Positions 14,269-22,403 of a DNA stretch of 23,471 nt are shown here, one piece after another (within the stretch, counting starts at the first letter, position 1; the number at the start of each line of letters is the position of its first letter). The position numbers were made by a program, and so were the translations under genes. The stretch is from a virus. Location: positions 1 through 23,471 of the IMG/VR virus record IMGVR_UViG_3300050027_000072; one strand, 5' to 3'. The notes under the pieces were generated by a model. It was not told the origin of the DNA, ran no database searches, and saw nothing but the letters and a program-made list of their open reading frames with translations.

Positions 14269-15045
14269 CTACCGCTCCCACCATCCGATCTCAAATTCGT
14301 AGGACAGGCCGGTCGCGGCGTTGCCGGGGAACCACGCATACAGCGTCAGCGCCGAGTTGGGCCCGAGAATTACCGGCGGCAAGCAACTGACCTTGCGGCC
14401 AGGGCACACCGCCTGCGCCGCCGTCAGCCCCGGATACGGTCCGGGATCGGACGGACCACAGACCAGCACCAGTTCGTCGCCCACGATGGGGATGCCGCCC
14501 AAACTGGCGTTCGCCACGAGACGGGCCGAACCCGAGGAGGCAGTCAGCACCGATGCTGCGGCGTTGTTCTGCGCGTTGATGGAGCACACGGACTGCGTGG
14601 CCACGTCCGAGTTGGGCGAGGTCGGCGTGATCGCCAGCGTGTTGTTGGTCGAGAGCGTGCGAAGCTGTGGGTCGGTCTTGATCGCGAAGCGGGCGCCCGT
14701 CGCGCTTGCCGGAGCCACCGTGCAGATCAGCTTGATGTAATCCAGGTACATGCGCCTGCCGAAGGGGTTCGCCTTCGAGTCGTTGTTCTGGATGTATAGC
14801 AGGGGTGTGGTGTCCGAGAAAGCGGCTTGGATGTTGTAGGCCTGCGCCGTTCCCGGCGTCACGTTGGTCGCGATGAAGTAGCTCCCTTCGTCGGCCAGCA
14901 CATGTTTGGTCGAGATGAGTGGCAAAACGTATTGCTCGCCGTACCTACCCCCACGAACATTGGTGACCGGGGCCTTCTGATCCGCCTGCGGCGAGGGGAT
15001 CGCCCTGGCGGGCGTCCACAGTTGATTGACGTCGATTCCTGGCAT
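14269..15045 (-). CDS. Putative phage structural (decoration or tail) protein
   Basis: 258 residues from ATG 15045 with a weak Shine-Dalgarno. It opens MPGIDVNQLWTPARAI, followed by GGRYGEQYVLPLISTKHVLA and EGSYFIATNVTPGT. The rest is strand-rich, ending ALTLYAWFPG ... YEFEIGWWER, which resembles a jelly-roll surface protein. I do not know a named family. Its place among fibre-associated genes argues for a virion role. An alternative is a secreted adhesin, but no signal peptide is seen. Confidence 0.6.
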   Translation of the reverse strand: MPGIDVNQLWTPARAIPSPQADQKAPVTNVRGGRYGEQYVLPLISTKHVLADEGSYFIATNVTPGTAQAYNIQAAFSDTTPLLYIQNNDSKANPFGRRMYLDYIKLICTVAPASATGARFAIKTDPQLRTLSTNNTLAITPTSPNSDVATQSVCSINAQNNAAASVLTASSGSARLVANASLGGIPIVGDELVLVCGPSDPGPYPGLTAAQAVCPGRKVSCLPPVILGPNSALTLYAWFPGNAATGLSYEFEIGWWER

Positions 15046-15076
15046 TTAACTGTTGTTTTCCTTTCGGTTGTCGCAA

Positions 15077-16240
15077 CTACTGAACAGGCACTTGATGCGG
15101 GAACACACCCTCGTTGGTCGAAGTCATGTCGTTACCCGCCAGGGCCCGCAAGATCAAGAGCAAGAGTGCGTTCGTCTCACGGAGTTCCTGGCGAAGCTGA
15201 GTGATCGAAGAGTCTGCGACCTGGAGGACTCCCGTCGAGTCCGTGAGGAGCTTGCGCGCGGTCCCTACAGCGGTGGGATTAGGCGCAGCATAGGACGGGC
15301 TAACCGTGAAGATCCCGTCCACGCCGCCGATGAGCAGGAACGTGGGCTGGCCGGTGCCCTGCCCATTCTGAGGCGTGCCGTCAATCGCAGCAGTAGGCTG
15401 TCGCTGGAAGCCTGACGCGGTGCCATCGCCACCGGCGATGAACACAGGATTACCCGGTTGCGAGGCGATGGCCGTGGAACCAATGACTATCCCGCGACCG
15501 GATGAGTCCAGATAAAGCGGGTGTAGAACGCCACCGGAATCCACACCGTGCGCCACGACCGAGGGAGTCGGATCTTGGGCGTTGGTGTAGCGCGACACCT
15601 GGATCTGCGCGATGCCGGAGGTATAAGCGGTGACGCGAATCCGGAAATACGCGAAGCCCGACAGCAGGAAATCCCACGCCAGCGTGGTCGCCACGAGTTG
15701 CGGATTGCTGTCAATTTGGCCATTGGCCGTTCGGGTTCCAGACACGGTGACCCACGGGCCGAGGATCGGATCGGCAATAGTGGCTTCAAAGATGATCGTC
15801 AACGTGCCCGAACTGGTCACCTGCGCGAGAAGCCCGTTGGAGCCAGCGAGCGGAATCGGGCCAAAGACCGCGCCGTTGGCTCCGACAGCACCGCCGACAA
15901 GTGGCAGGCTGGCGGAAGCAACCGGCACGGGATCGTGATCCGAGGCCAACACCACCGGCACCGAACTGCCAGACGCCGTCCTGCCGTGCCGATCCAACCG
16001 CACCGGCATCGGATTGTCCGGCGGGTTCACGACCTGGACGGAGGCGGTTCCCTCTTTGAACAGATCCTCGTCGGCGGGGCGCACCTGCAACCGGCTCTTG
16101 CCGTCCGAGGTAATCGGATCGGACGAGTTCTCGGTGCCGTCCATCAGCTTGACGCGCTGGTAGTGAGCACCGGTCACCGCGTCCTGGTCGGTGGCGATAA
16201 CGGCGCCCTGGCCAGGACTGATCGGGACATTGTCGGGCAT
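15077..16240 (-). CDS. Putative phage tail/virion protein with Ig-like middle and coiled-coil tail
   Basis: 387 residues from ATG 16240 with GGAGGAGG upstream. The N-terminal part (MPDNVPISPGQGAVIATDQD, then HYQRVKLMDG) and the segment PVVLASDHDPVPV are common to phage structural proteins. Residues about 135-230 look like a beta-sandwich (GLLAQVTSSGTLTIIFEAT ... FAYFRIRVTAYTSGIAQIQV). The last 50 residues contain a helical stretch (SITQLRQELRETNALLLLIL) that could trimerise or attach the protein. It lies 4 bases after the upstream gene. Confidence 0.68.
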   Translation of the reverse strand: MPDNVPISPGQGAVIATDQDAVTGAHYQRVKLMDGTENSSDPITSDGKSRLQVRPADEDLFKEGTASVQVVNPPDNPMPVRLDRHGRTASGSSVPVVLASDHDPVPVASASLPLVGGAVGANGAVFGPIPLAGSNGLLAQVTSSGTLTIIFEATIADPILGPWVTVSGTRTANGQIDSNPQLVATTLAWDFLLSGFAYFRIRVTAYTSGIAQIQVSRYTNAQDPTPSVVAHGVDSGGVLHPLYLDSSGRGIVIGSTAIASQPGNPVFIAGGDGTASGFQRQPTAAIDGTPQNGQGTGQPTFLLIGGVDGIFTVSPSYAAPNPTAVGTARKLLTDSTGVLQVADSSITQLRQELRETNALLLLILRALAGNDMTSTNEGVFPHQVPVQ

Positions 16241-16244
16241 TGGG

Positions 16245-16643
16245 TTAGTCCTCCTCCACCACGAGCGATCCCGGCGCGAACTGGCCGAAGTCGCCCATCT
16301 GAACGGTCTTGGGCGCCGTGAGCGTGTTCCAGTAAAGAAGATTGCCGTTGGCCTGCGCGTCGAAGATGCCGAACGCCACCGCCTGAAGCCAGTCCGCGGC
16401 AGCAGGTCCGAATTGGATGTTATTGGTGTTCGCCACCTGTTGCGCGTTGGCGGTGGCGGGCGCGGGCGCACCGAACGTGACGGCCTGGCGCGAGTAGCCA
16501 CTATCCACAAGTTCCGTGCCCGCCGATCCATCATCGCCGGGTGCTACCGAGAACAGGGCCACGAACGGCGACACGCCGGTGACGGCCGTGCCGTTCAGGA
16601 CATTGAGTATTGCATCGGAGTAGGCGTGCGACTTGCCAGGCAT
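16245..16643 (-). CDS. Small phage tail-fibre-associated protein
   Basis: 132 residues from ATG 16643, behind AGGAGG. The sequence MPGKSHAYSDAILNVLNGTA, then FVALFSVAPGDDGSAGTELV, GYSRQAVTF, NNIQFGPAAADW and VAFGIFDAQANGNLLYWNTL is the pattern of a frequent phage family, annotated as putative tail-fibre or Gp80-like protein. Role in the virion is not established. The upstream gap holds a 21-base hairpin. Confidence 0.68.
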   Translation of the reverse strand: MPGKSHAYSDAILNVLNGTAVTGVSPFVALFSVAPGDDGSAGTELVDSGYSRQAVTFGAPAPATANAQQVANTNNIQFGPAAADWLQAVAFGIFDAQANGNLLYWNTLTAPKTVQMGDFGQFAPGSLVVEED

Positions 16644-16657
16644 AGTCCTCCTAGGGC

Positions 16658-16678
16658 CGCGCGGATATGATCCGCGCG
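16658..16678. other. Strong 9-bp hairpin with 3-base loop upstream of a late gene
   Basis: CGCGCGGAT and ATCCGCGCG pair perfectly around ATG in the 54-base gap between two leftward genes. No U-tract follows, so it is not a classical terminator. It sits just upstream of the Shine-Dalgarno of the gene starting at 16643 and could affect mRNA stability or translation, or be a protein-binding palindrome. Confidence 0.4.
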
Positions 16679-16697
16679 CCAATGACCGCAAGATTGG

Positions 16698-17144
16698 CTA
16701 TTTACTGCACCATCCAAGCGAAACGTAGACGCTCGGATACATCGGCACGTGCCCGATATTGTTGACGTGTAATCCATAGCTCACCGAAAAACCGTTACCC
16801 AGATCGGTCGCCACGCCAGCTCCGTACATCGCGATTCGAGTCAAATCCTTCTGCCCTGCCACTTGGCGGTACGTGATGCCCGCCTGGATATCGCCGTACA
16901 GGGTGATGCCCGGCAGGAATTCGACCAACTGGCGTGTGAAGCCTGGCATTAGGGTTGGGCCCGAACCGAAACGCGCGGAGAGCACGTTGTTCTCGGTGAC
17001 GTTGCCCGCTACCGCCACCGAGATCCCGAAGCGGGCGGGCGCATTCAACGCGGGCTCGACTGCGCTGGAGAACGTGATCTGCCCGTAGGCCGAGCAGGCC
17101 AGAAACGCAGCCAGGAGCGGCAGAACGATGGCTTTGATTCGCAT
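16698..17144 (-). CDS. Outer-membrane beta-barrel-like protein with signal peptide
   Basis: 148 residues from ATG 17144; the GTG four codons earlier has less support. The start MRIKAIVLPLLAAFLACSAYG is a clear Sec signal peptide with cleavage likely after AYG. The mature part alternates hydrophobic and polar residues in strands (ARFGISVAVAGNV, ITLYGDIQAGITYRQ, RIAMYGAGVATDLG, FSVSYGLHVNNIG, PSVYVSLGWCSK), ending in an aromatic-rich strand typical of outer-membrane barrels. It lies in the lysis region like lambda lom and may be a lysogenic-conversion protein; the role is inferred. Confidence 0.7.
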   Translation of the reverse strand: MRIKAIVLPLLAAFLACSAYGQITFSSAVEPALNAPARFGISVAVAGNVTENNVLSARFGSGPTLMPGFTRQLVEFLPGITLYGDIQAGITYRQVAGQKDLTRIAMYGAGVATDLGNGFSVSYGLHVNNIGHVPMYPSVYVSLGWCSK

Positions 17145-17152
17145 GTTATCCC

Positions 17153-17926
17153 TCACTTTCCGACCTTTCCGGTCACGGCCAGCGTGGTCGCCACACTGAC
17201 GCCTACCTGCGCAATGGGCGGCGCGACAGCCAACCCAATGCGTGCCCAGGTCGGCAGGGGCTTGGTGGCGCGAGCGAAGTTCGCCATTACCTGAGCAGTG
17301 TTCCGCGAGGCTTCGGTGCTGGCCTCCGTGGTGGCTTTCACGTTGCCGCCGATTTCACTCCAGGTAGCGAGCATCTGGGGCGTCGCCCGCTGGATGTCGC
17401 GCATGGTTTCCGCGGTCTGCCCGAGCGTAACCTTCGCCGCCCCGGTCAGGCCGAGCAATTGTGCCGGTAGCGCATCGCGCCGGAAGAGGATCGCGGATGC
17501 TTCATTTGCATGCGACGTGATGCTCGCCGCGTTCTCCAGGGTAGGTTTGAGGTCGCCGCGCAATTCTTCGACCTCGCCGAGCGCGGTATCCACGCGCGTC
17601 AGTGTGTCGCCGAGGCGGTGGTCGGCCGACTTGCGGATCTGCGCCAGTTCGCCCATCACGTCGGTCCGCAGCGACGCCACCTGCCCCTCCGCTCGGCTGA
17701 GCAGGTCTTTTCGCGCCGACTCCACCTGGCCGGTGAGATCGCCGCGGACAGCCTGGACCTGAGCAACGAATGCGGTACGCGTGGTCTGGAGCTCGGCAGA
17801 AACCGCCCCCGGCAACGCACGGGCGGCCACGGTCGCAGCTTGCAGGAGGAGGATGGCCTGTGCTGCCACTCCGGTCACGGCCGCCAACAGGGCGCACCAC
17901 AATGCCAACCTAAGCCTTTGCAGCAT
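17153..17926 (-). CDS. Membrane-anchored coiled-coil protein in the lysis region
   Basis: 257 residues from ATG 17926, with AGGAGGT close upstream; its 5' end overlaps the endolysin gene by 17 bases. Residues about 6-30 (LRLALWCALLAAVTGVAAQA) form an N-terminal membrane anchor or signal. Residues 45-135 are long charged helices with heptad character (VQAVRGDLTGQVESARKDLL, LAQIRKSADHRLGDTLTRVD). A second hydrophobic stretch occurs near 225-250 (IGLAVAPPIAQVGVSVATTL). Spanin, holin-associated or tail-chaperone roles are possible; no family is recognised. The topology fits a periplasmic coiled coil tethered at both ends. Confidence 0.65.
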   Translation of the reverse strand: MLQRLRLALWCALLAAVTGVAAQAILLLQAATVAARALPGAVSAELQTTRTAFVAQVQAVRGDLTGQVESARKDLLSRAEGQVASLRTDVMGELAQIRKSADHRLGDTLTRVDTALGEVEELRGDLKPTLENAASITSHANEASAILFRRDALPAQLLGLTGAAKVTLGQTAETMRDIQRATPQMLATWSEIGGNVKATTEASTEASRNTAQVMANFARATKPLPTWARIGLAVAPPIAQVGVSVATTLAVTGKVGK

Positions 17927-18404
17927 TAGCGACCTCCTGGTGGGCGGCGGCGACGGCCTGCGCCACGTTCGTCTGGCCGGCGATAGCAGCAGCCAGGTGC
18001 GCGTAGTTCGGATCGGTCGCGTAGGTGCCGGCGACCGCAGCTATCAGGGCGTGCAGATCGCGATCGTTCTGATACCGCTCCCAGGCGACGCGGTATGGCG
18101 CTCCGTGCGTGATGAGCCACGCGTAATCCCGGCAGGAGTCCCCGAGCGAGTCGTAATCGGCGAACTCCAGGTTCTGCACCACGGACTGGCCGTTTATGAC
18201 CTCGCGGGTCGTCACCGTGCAGCATTTCGCGTGACGGCTGGCGGCCTTTATTCCGAAATAGTTGGCCTGGCCGGCCGGCTTGGCGCCCCACTGGGATTCC
18301 AGTGCCCACTGCGCAATAAGCATTTGCGCTGGGCAGCCGGTCCGGGCCTCCAAATCGACGGCAATGCGCGCGACTTCCCTCAGTCGCTGTTCGCGATCTT
18401 CCAT
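17910..18404 (-). CDS. Endolysin, GH73-like N-acetylglucosaminidase
   Basis: 164 residues from ATG 18404, GAGGTG upstream. It matches the glucosaminidase (FlgJ-type, GH73) family: LIAQWALESQWGAKPAGQAN with the catalytic glutamate E36, then YFGIKAASRH, FADYDSLGDSCRDYAWLI and AVAGTYATDPNYAHL, the last being the usual AYATDPxYxxKL motif. It would cleave the glycan strands of peptidoglycan at lysis. There is no signal peptide, so it needs a holin. Cysteines C55-C56-like pair (AKCCTV) is unusual. Its gene partly overlaps the membrane coiled-coil gene. Confidence 0.85.
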   Translation of the reverse strand: MEDREQRLREVARIAVDLEARTGCPAQMLIAQWALESQWGAKPAGQANYFGIKAASRHAKCCTVTTREVINGQSVVQNLEFADYDSLGDSCRDYAWLITHGAPYRVAWERYQNDRDLHALIAAVAGTYATDPNYAHLAAAIAGQTNVAQAVAAAHQEVANAAKA

Positions 18405-18431
18405 AAGACACCTCGATTGTTGTGGTTTGGG

Positions 18432-21400
18432 TTAGATAAACGAAGGACTGCTTGGTTGCTTCGGCAAGGGCAACGGCCATCCGTACAGGCACAGGTGGTC
18501 GTAAGCCCAAAACTTGATCAGTGGAACTCCCGTCCGCTGCGCAGCCTGAAACTCGCGCGCCCACGGCCAGGCCGGGTTGTACCATCCCTCCAGATACCGG
18601 CAATGTGCGCGATCCCAGGAGAGGACCGTAAACGGGTATCCGGCGCACGCCTGCGCCTCGTCGAGATTGAAGTCGATCCCGGCGTACTGGAATCCTTCGC
18701 AGAGGAACGTGTCGAAGCCGGAGCCAGCCCGCGCCTGCCACGCCGGAGGCAGGTTCACGTAACGGAGCAACCGGCACGCGGTCGGATCGTTCACGTCAAG
18801 CGGCCAGAGCAGTTCGAACACCGCCGCAGGCACCTGCGACAGCACCGCCGCCTGCACCCCTGCTACGTAATTGCCGAGTCGCCCCCGCAGGAAGTTCGCG
18901 TCCGCGTACCCGTTGATGCTTGGGTCGTCATTAGCCGTGCGGAACGTGGCCAGCGGGCGGCCAAGGCCGGCGAGCGCTGCCGCTGCCGTGTCGACATCAT
19001 AGAACGCCATCCCGCTGCCGCCCGCCTCGACGATGTACCACCACAGCACCTCGCCGAACTGGAGCCGGGGCTGGAGTCCAGCCGTCGCCATCAGCCCAGC
19101 CATCTCCGCGTACACCGATGCCATGTAGTTCTCGACCGGCGTGCCGAACGCCGACATGGAGCTATTCAGCCCGCCGAAGCCGGTCGCGGTCGTGGCGGGC
19201 GTCCCGTCCTGGTATCGCTGAATCCACACCGCGCCGCCCGAGGGATCGTCGGGCGGGTTGACCAACTCCTGCGAGAAGGACACCACCACGCCGATTCCGG
19301 CCGCCTTGAGCGCCGCGAAGTAATCGGCGTGCCAGTCGCGGATCGCACGGTTGAGGGGCTGGCTGGCTGCTGGGTCGATGACCCACGTCGGCGCGACGCT
19401 GTTGGTCTGGAGGTCGGGCGACGTGGTAAACGTCTGGCCGCTTACCACGTAGGTGGTGCCGTTCGAGACGGTGATCGTGCCCGCCGCGGAATTGGTCTGC
19501 GTCACGAGACTGTACGTCCAGTTGCTCCCCGTGGATCGACACGTGATCGTGAGCGTCGCGCCGTTCGCTGCGGCCCATACGCCGACTAGCGTCGCGTTGA
19601 TGAAGAACGCCATGTGCTGCGCGATGGTCTCCGGCGTATCGGCGGCAAAGACGGTCTTGCCGATGGCGGTGCCCCCGGTAATCTGGCCGTTCGAATAGGT
19701 GCCGCCGATGTTGACCCAGACCACCTCCTGCGAGGCCCAGGAGCTGCCGAACGTGATCGTGGCACTCGGATAATTGCCGCCCGAAGCCTTGCGCTGGTTC
19801 CACCAGAACACGCCGCAGTAATGGTCGATCTCGCCGACGAGGCCGAGCTTCTGGAGGTTCCAGATCAACCGTTGTGGAGAGAGCTTGTAGGTGTTGTCCG
19901 TGTCATAGTCGGTGGCTAGGCCCACGTCCGTCCGGGTCTCCGGAGCGTCGGGCACGTCCGTGAGGACCGCGCACTCCACGAAGTCGAAGTAGAAGTACCA
20001 CCCCTGGCTGCTGGCGTTCTTGTTGCCGGTCATCGAGAAAACCACCGTGTGGTTGCCCGCCGCGACGTTCTGGAACATGCGCCGCCGCACCAGCGTGCCC
20101 GAGCCGTAGCAGTCGAGTTGCACCGGGTTGCCACCGTCGAGCGTGGCCTGCACGATGCCGCAGTTCGCGTCCAGCCACGTCCCGAGGTAGATATCGTGCG
20201 TGGATTGGCAATGCGTCTCGATGGTGAGGGTGCGCGTCTCGTACTGGCTGTACGCCGACCGGATCGCCCGGCCCATGCTCCAGTACGCCGACACCTTTGG
20301 ATCGGCGAGCGACGGGTCCTCCCAATAACCCGCCCGCGTCACCCACGGGTCGTCCTCTTCCAGCCGCAGGGAGCCAGGCCCGGCGACCTTGAGCGGGCGC
20401 ACGCCGTTGGGGTCGGTGACCGTCCAGTTCGTGACGTTGACGCTCCATTCGGTCGGCGTATAGGCGGCGCTATTCGAGAGCGCGGGCGCGAACGTAAGCC
20501 ACGCCTTCGTGACGTCCGTCCAGCCCAGCTTCCCGAAGTCGATGGTGATGTGCCACTTCACGTTGTCCGACGATCCGCCGCCAAGTTGGAGCGTGCTGGG
20601 CGAGAAGTACAGATTCGAGTCGGTGTGCAGCTCGTACATCGACACCGCGTTGCCGTCCGCGCCGGGTGCTGCGGTGATCGTGAGTTGGTTGCCGTTGGCG
20701 ACCGCCGAAAGCGACACTGGCCCGTGCTGCGTCCAGTCCGTCTGGTTGATCTGTGTGGCGAGATTCGTGGTCACGTCCGACGCGGAGAAGCCCACGAGCG
20801 TCGCGGGCGCGGAACCGTCCGAGCTGGATACGGTGACCGGACCCTGTATGCCACTCCGGAGCGTGATCGTAATGTCGTTGGTGCTGCCATCCGCGCTCGC
20901 GGTGGCGGCGCAGTTGGGGTCGTTGGCCGCGATCTGTGCCGCGATGTTGCTGGCGATCTGCGCCGCTGTGAGGCTGTCCTGGTTGCAGGAATAGACCGCG
21001 CTCCCGATAGTGACAGAGTGGGCGTAATCGCTCAAAGTCGCCGGGCCGGAACCGTCCGAACTCGATACCTGGACGGGGCCGGAGACGCCACTTCGCAGGG
21101 ACACGATCACGCCGTTGGCCTGCGTGCCGCCCACCGTGGCGGTGCAGTTCGGGTCGTTGGCCGCGATCTGGCTCACGATGTTCGTCGCGATCTGCACGCT
21201 GTTGAGGCTGCCCTGATCGCAGGAGTACTTCGTCGTTCCGACCTGCACCCAATGCACATAGTCGCTGAGGGTCACCGGGCCAGAGCCGTCCGAACTCGAC
21301 ACCTGGATCGGCCCGGAGACGCCACTCTTGAGCGTCATCGTAATGTCGTTCGTATTGCCGTCCACACCCGCCGTGGCCGTGCAGTTCGGGTCTGCGGCGT

Positions 21401-22403
21401 TGATCTGCCCGGCCAGCGCCTGCGCGATTTGTGCGCTGTTCAGCCCGTCCTCGGCGATCTGATACTTGTTCGAGCCGATCTGCACCCAATGGACGTACAT
21501 GCTCAGGGTCGCGGAAGCGGAGCCATCGGAACTGGAGACGACCAGATCATTGATCGGGATAAGCGTTTTGAGGACAACGGTGATCTCGTTTCCGTACGCA
21601 CCACCCACCGTGGCGGCGCAGTACGGATCGCTCGCGTTGATCTGCGCCGCGATGTTCTGCGCGATCTGCCCGCTGTTGAGGCCGTCCTCCTGAACGCCAT
21701 AGATGTGGTTCCAGCCGTGCGCCTGCGTCTGGATCTGGACATAGTGCGTATAGTTCGCGTTGCCTTGCCACCACATCGCCTGGACGCAGGACTCGTGGTC
21801 ACCCTGCCACCACATCGACTGCACGCCTGAGGTGGCGGTGCTCTGCCACCACATATCCTGCTCGCAGGAGTTGCTCGCGGATTCCCAGAAGATCGACTGG
21901 ACGCAGGAGCCGCCACTCCCGGAGGAGACGACGTAATCGAACGCGAGGTTCTGATACCAGAGTGTCACCTCATCGCCCGCCACCGGCGTCCCCACGTTGA
22001 GCGTGAACATACCTGACGCGCCAGTGCGGCCAGAGGGCGGCGTGGCGAGATCGAGGAGCGAGTGCTGGAGCAGGTTGCCGCTCTCGTCATAGGAGTTGAT
22101 GTACGCCCAATCAAGCCACGGCCAGCGCAGGGACTCGAACGCCTGGATGCCCTGAAACTCGATGTCGAAATCGAGCTTCAGGCCGGTGATGTTGCCATCC
22201 GGCAGGTACGAGAATCTCGGGTGGGCGAAGGGATCGTCTTTCTGGAACAGCAGCAGGACCGCGAAATCGCCCTGGTCGCGGAAGACACCGGAGACGTTGA
22301 ACCCGGTATCCGAGCCGCCCCACAGTGCAGCCGCCGCGCCAAAGGAGTCGAAGCCCTGGAGGCTCATGGTCCGGTAAGGCTGGAATTTGTAGATCGGGTC
22401 CAT
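18432..22403 (-). CDS. Giant tail-fibre / host-recognition-like protein with two repeat systems
   Basis: About 1323 residues. The start is uncertain: ATG 22403, GTG 22481 or ATG 22367 lack a clear Shine-Dalgarno. An N-terminal strand-rich domain (MSLQGFDSFGAAAALWGG ...) is followed by a Gly-rich hinge, four 13-residue Trp repeats, and four repeats of 78-83 residues plus a partial one. Next come beta domains (LTIETHCQSTHDIYLGTWLD; a later domain with ADTPETIAQHMAFFINATLV of the same type as the repeats). The C-terminal 300 residues look like an alpha/beta barrel (AAGIGVVVSFSQEL, PRLQFGEVLWWYIV, AVFELLWPLDV, AGYPFTVLSWDRAH), possibly a glycan-degrading domain. It precedes the endolysin and probably recognises the host surface. 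Confidence 0.72.
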   Translation of the reverse strand: MDPIYKFQPYRTMSLQGFDSFGAAAALWGGSDTGFNVSGVFRDQGDFAVLLLFQKDDPFAHPRFSYLPDGNITGLKLDFDIEFQGIQAFESLRWPWLDWAYINSYDESGNLLQHSLLDLATPPSGRTGASGMFTLNVGTPVAGDEVTLWYQNLAFDYVVSSGSGGSCVQSIFWESASNSCEQDMWWQSTATSGVQSMWWQGDHESCVQAMWWQGNANYTHYVQIQTQAHGWNHIYGVQEDGLNSGQIAQNIAAQINASDPYCAATVGGAYGNEITVVLKTLIPINDLVVSSSDGSASATLSMYVHWVQIGSNKYQIAEDGLNSAQIAQALAGQINAADPNCTATAGVDGNTNDITMTLKSGVSGPIQVSSSDGSGPVTLSDYVHWVQVGTTKYSCDQGSLNSVQIATNIVSQIAANDPNCTATVGGTQANGVIVSLRSGVSGPVQVSSSDGSGPATLSDYAHSVTIGSAVYSCNQDSLTAAQIASNIAAQIAANDPNCAATASADGSTNDITITLRSGIQGPVTVSSSDGSAPATLVGFSASDVTTNLATQINQTDWTQHGPVSLSAVANGNQLTITAAPGADGNAVSMYELHTDSNLYFSPSTLQLGGGSSDNVKWHITIDFGKLGWTDVTKAWLTFAPALSNSAAYTPTEWSVNVTNWTVTDPNGVRPLKVAGPGSLRLEEDDPWVTRAGYWEDPSLADPKVSAYWSMGRAIRSAYSQYETRTLTIETHCQSTHDIYLGTWLDANCGIVQATLDGGNPVQLDCYGSGTLVRRRMFQNVAAGNHTVVFSMTGNKNASSQGWYFYFDFVECAVLTDVPDAPETRTDVGLATDYDTDNTYKLSPQRLIWNLQKLGLVGEIDHYCGVFWWNQRKASGGNYPSATITFGSSWASQEVVWVNIGGTYSNGQITGGTAIGKTVFAADTPETIAQHMAFFINATLVGVWAAANGATLTITCRSTGSNWTYSLVTQTNSAAGTITVSNGTTYVVSGQTFTTSPDLQTNSVAPTWVIDPAASQPLNRAIRDWHADYFAALKAAGIGVVVSFSQELVNPPDDPSGGAVWIQRYQDGTPATTATGFGGLNSSMSAFGTPVENYMASVYAEMAGLMATAGLQPRLQFGEVLWWYIVEAGGSGMAFYDVDTAAAALAGLGRPLATFRTANDDPSINGYADANFLRGRLGNYVAGVQAAVLSQVPAAVFELLWPLDVNDPTACRLLRYVNLPPAWQARAGSGFDTFLCEGFQYAGIDFNLDEAQACAGYPFTVLSWDRAHCRYLEGWYNPAWPWAREFQAAQRTGVPLIKFWAYDHLCLYGWPLPLPKQPSSPSFI
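20790..21746 (-). repeat. Four tandem 78-83-residue protein repeats (about 237 bp each)
   Basis: Units lie at 21498-21746, 21261-21497, 21027-21260 and 20790-21026. Each starts with a Y-x-H/V-x-V strand, then an A-Q-I-A helix, a DPNC or DPYC motif, and ends with VSSSDGS.xxTL. The middle units share long near-identical stretches at DNA level, for example around the SSSDGS codons, pointing to recent duplication or recombination. A fifth, shortened copy follows to about 20580. Each unit keeps one cysteine, so inter-unit or inter-chain disulphides are possible. Confidence 0.9.
21753..21908 (-). repeat. Four exact-length 39-bp repeats encoding S-C-x-Q-x-M-W-W-Q units
   Basis: Units at 21753-21791, 21792-21830, 21831-21869 and 21870-21908 encode 13 residues each: SCVQAMWWQGNAN, SGVQSMWWQGDHE, SCEQDMWWQSTAT and SCVQSIFWESASN. 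They follow directly on a Ser/Gly hinge and precede the long repeats without a gap. Seven Trp and three Cys in 52 residues are exceptional. They may be a sugar- or lipid-binding stalk, or a crosslinked collar. Confidence 0.92.

Noticed and set aside
17781-19589. Plus-strand open frame of 602 codons
   Set aside because: It lies antisense to the endolysin, coiled-coil and fibre genes, is Arg/His/Val-rich without recognisable motifs, and arises from GC-rich third positions of the real minus-strand genes.
20049-21830. Plus-strand open frame of 593 codons with apparent repeats
   Set aside because: It is the antisense shadow of the repeated part of the fibre protein; its repetitiveness simply mirrors the 237-bp repeats.
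21753-21908. Possible CRISPR-like array
   Set aside because: The 39-bp units are in frame, directly adjacent without spacers and encode protein repeats.
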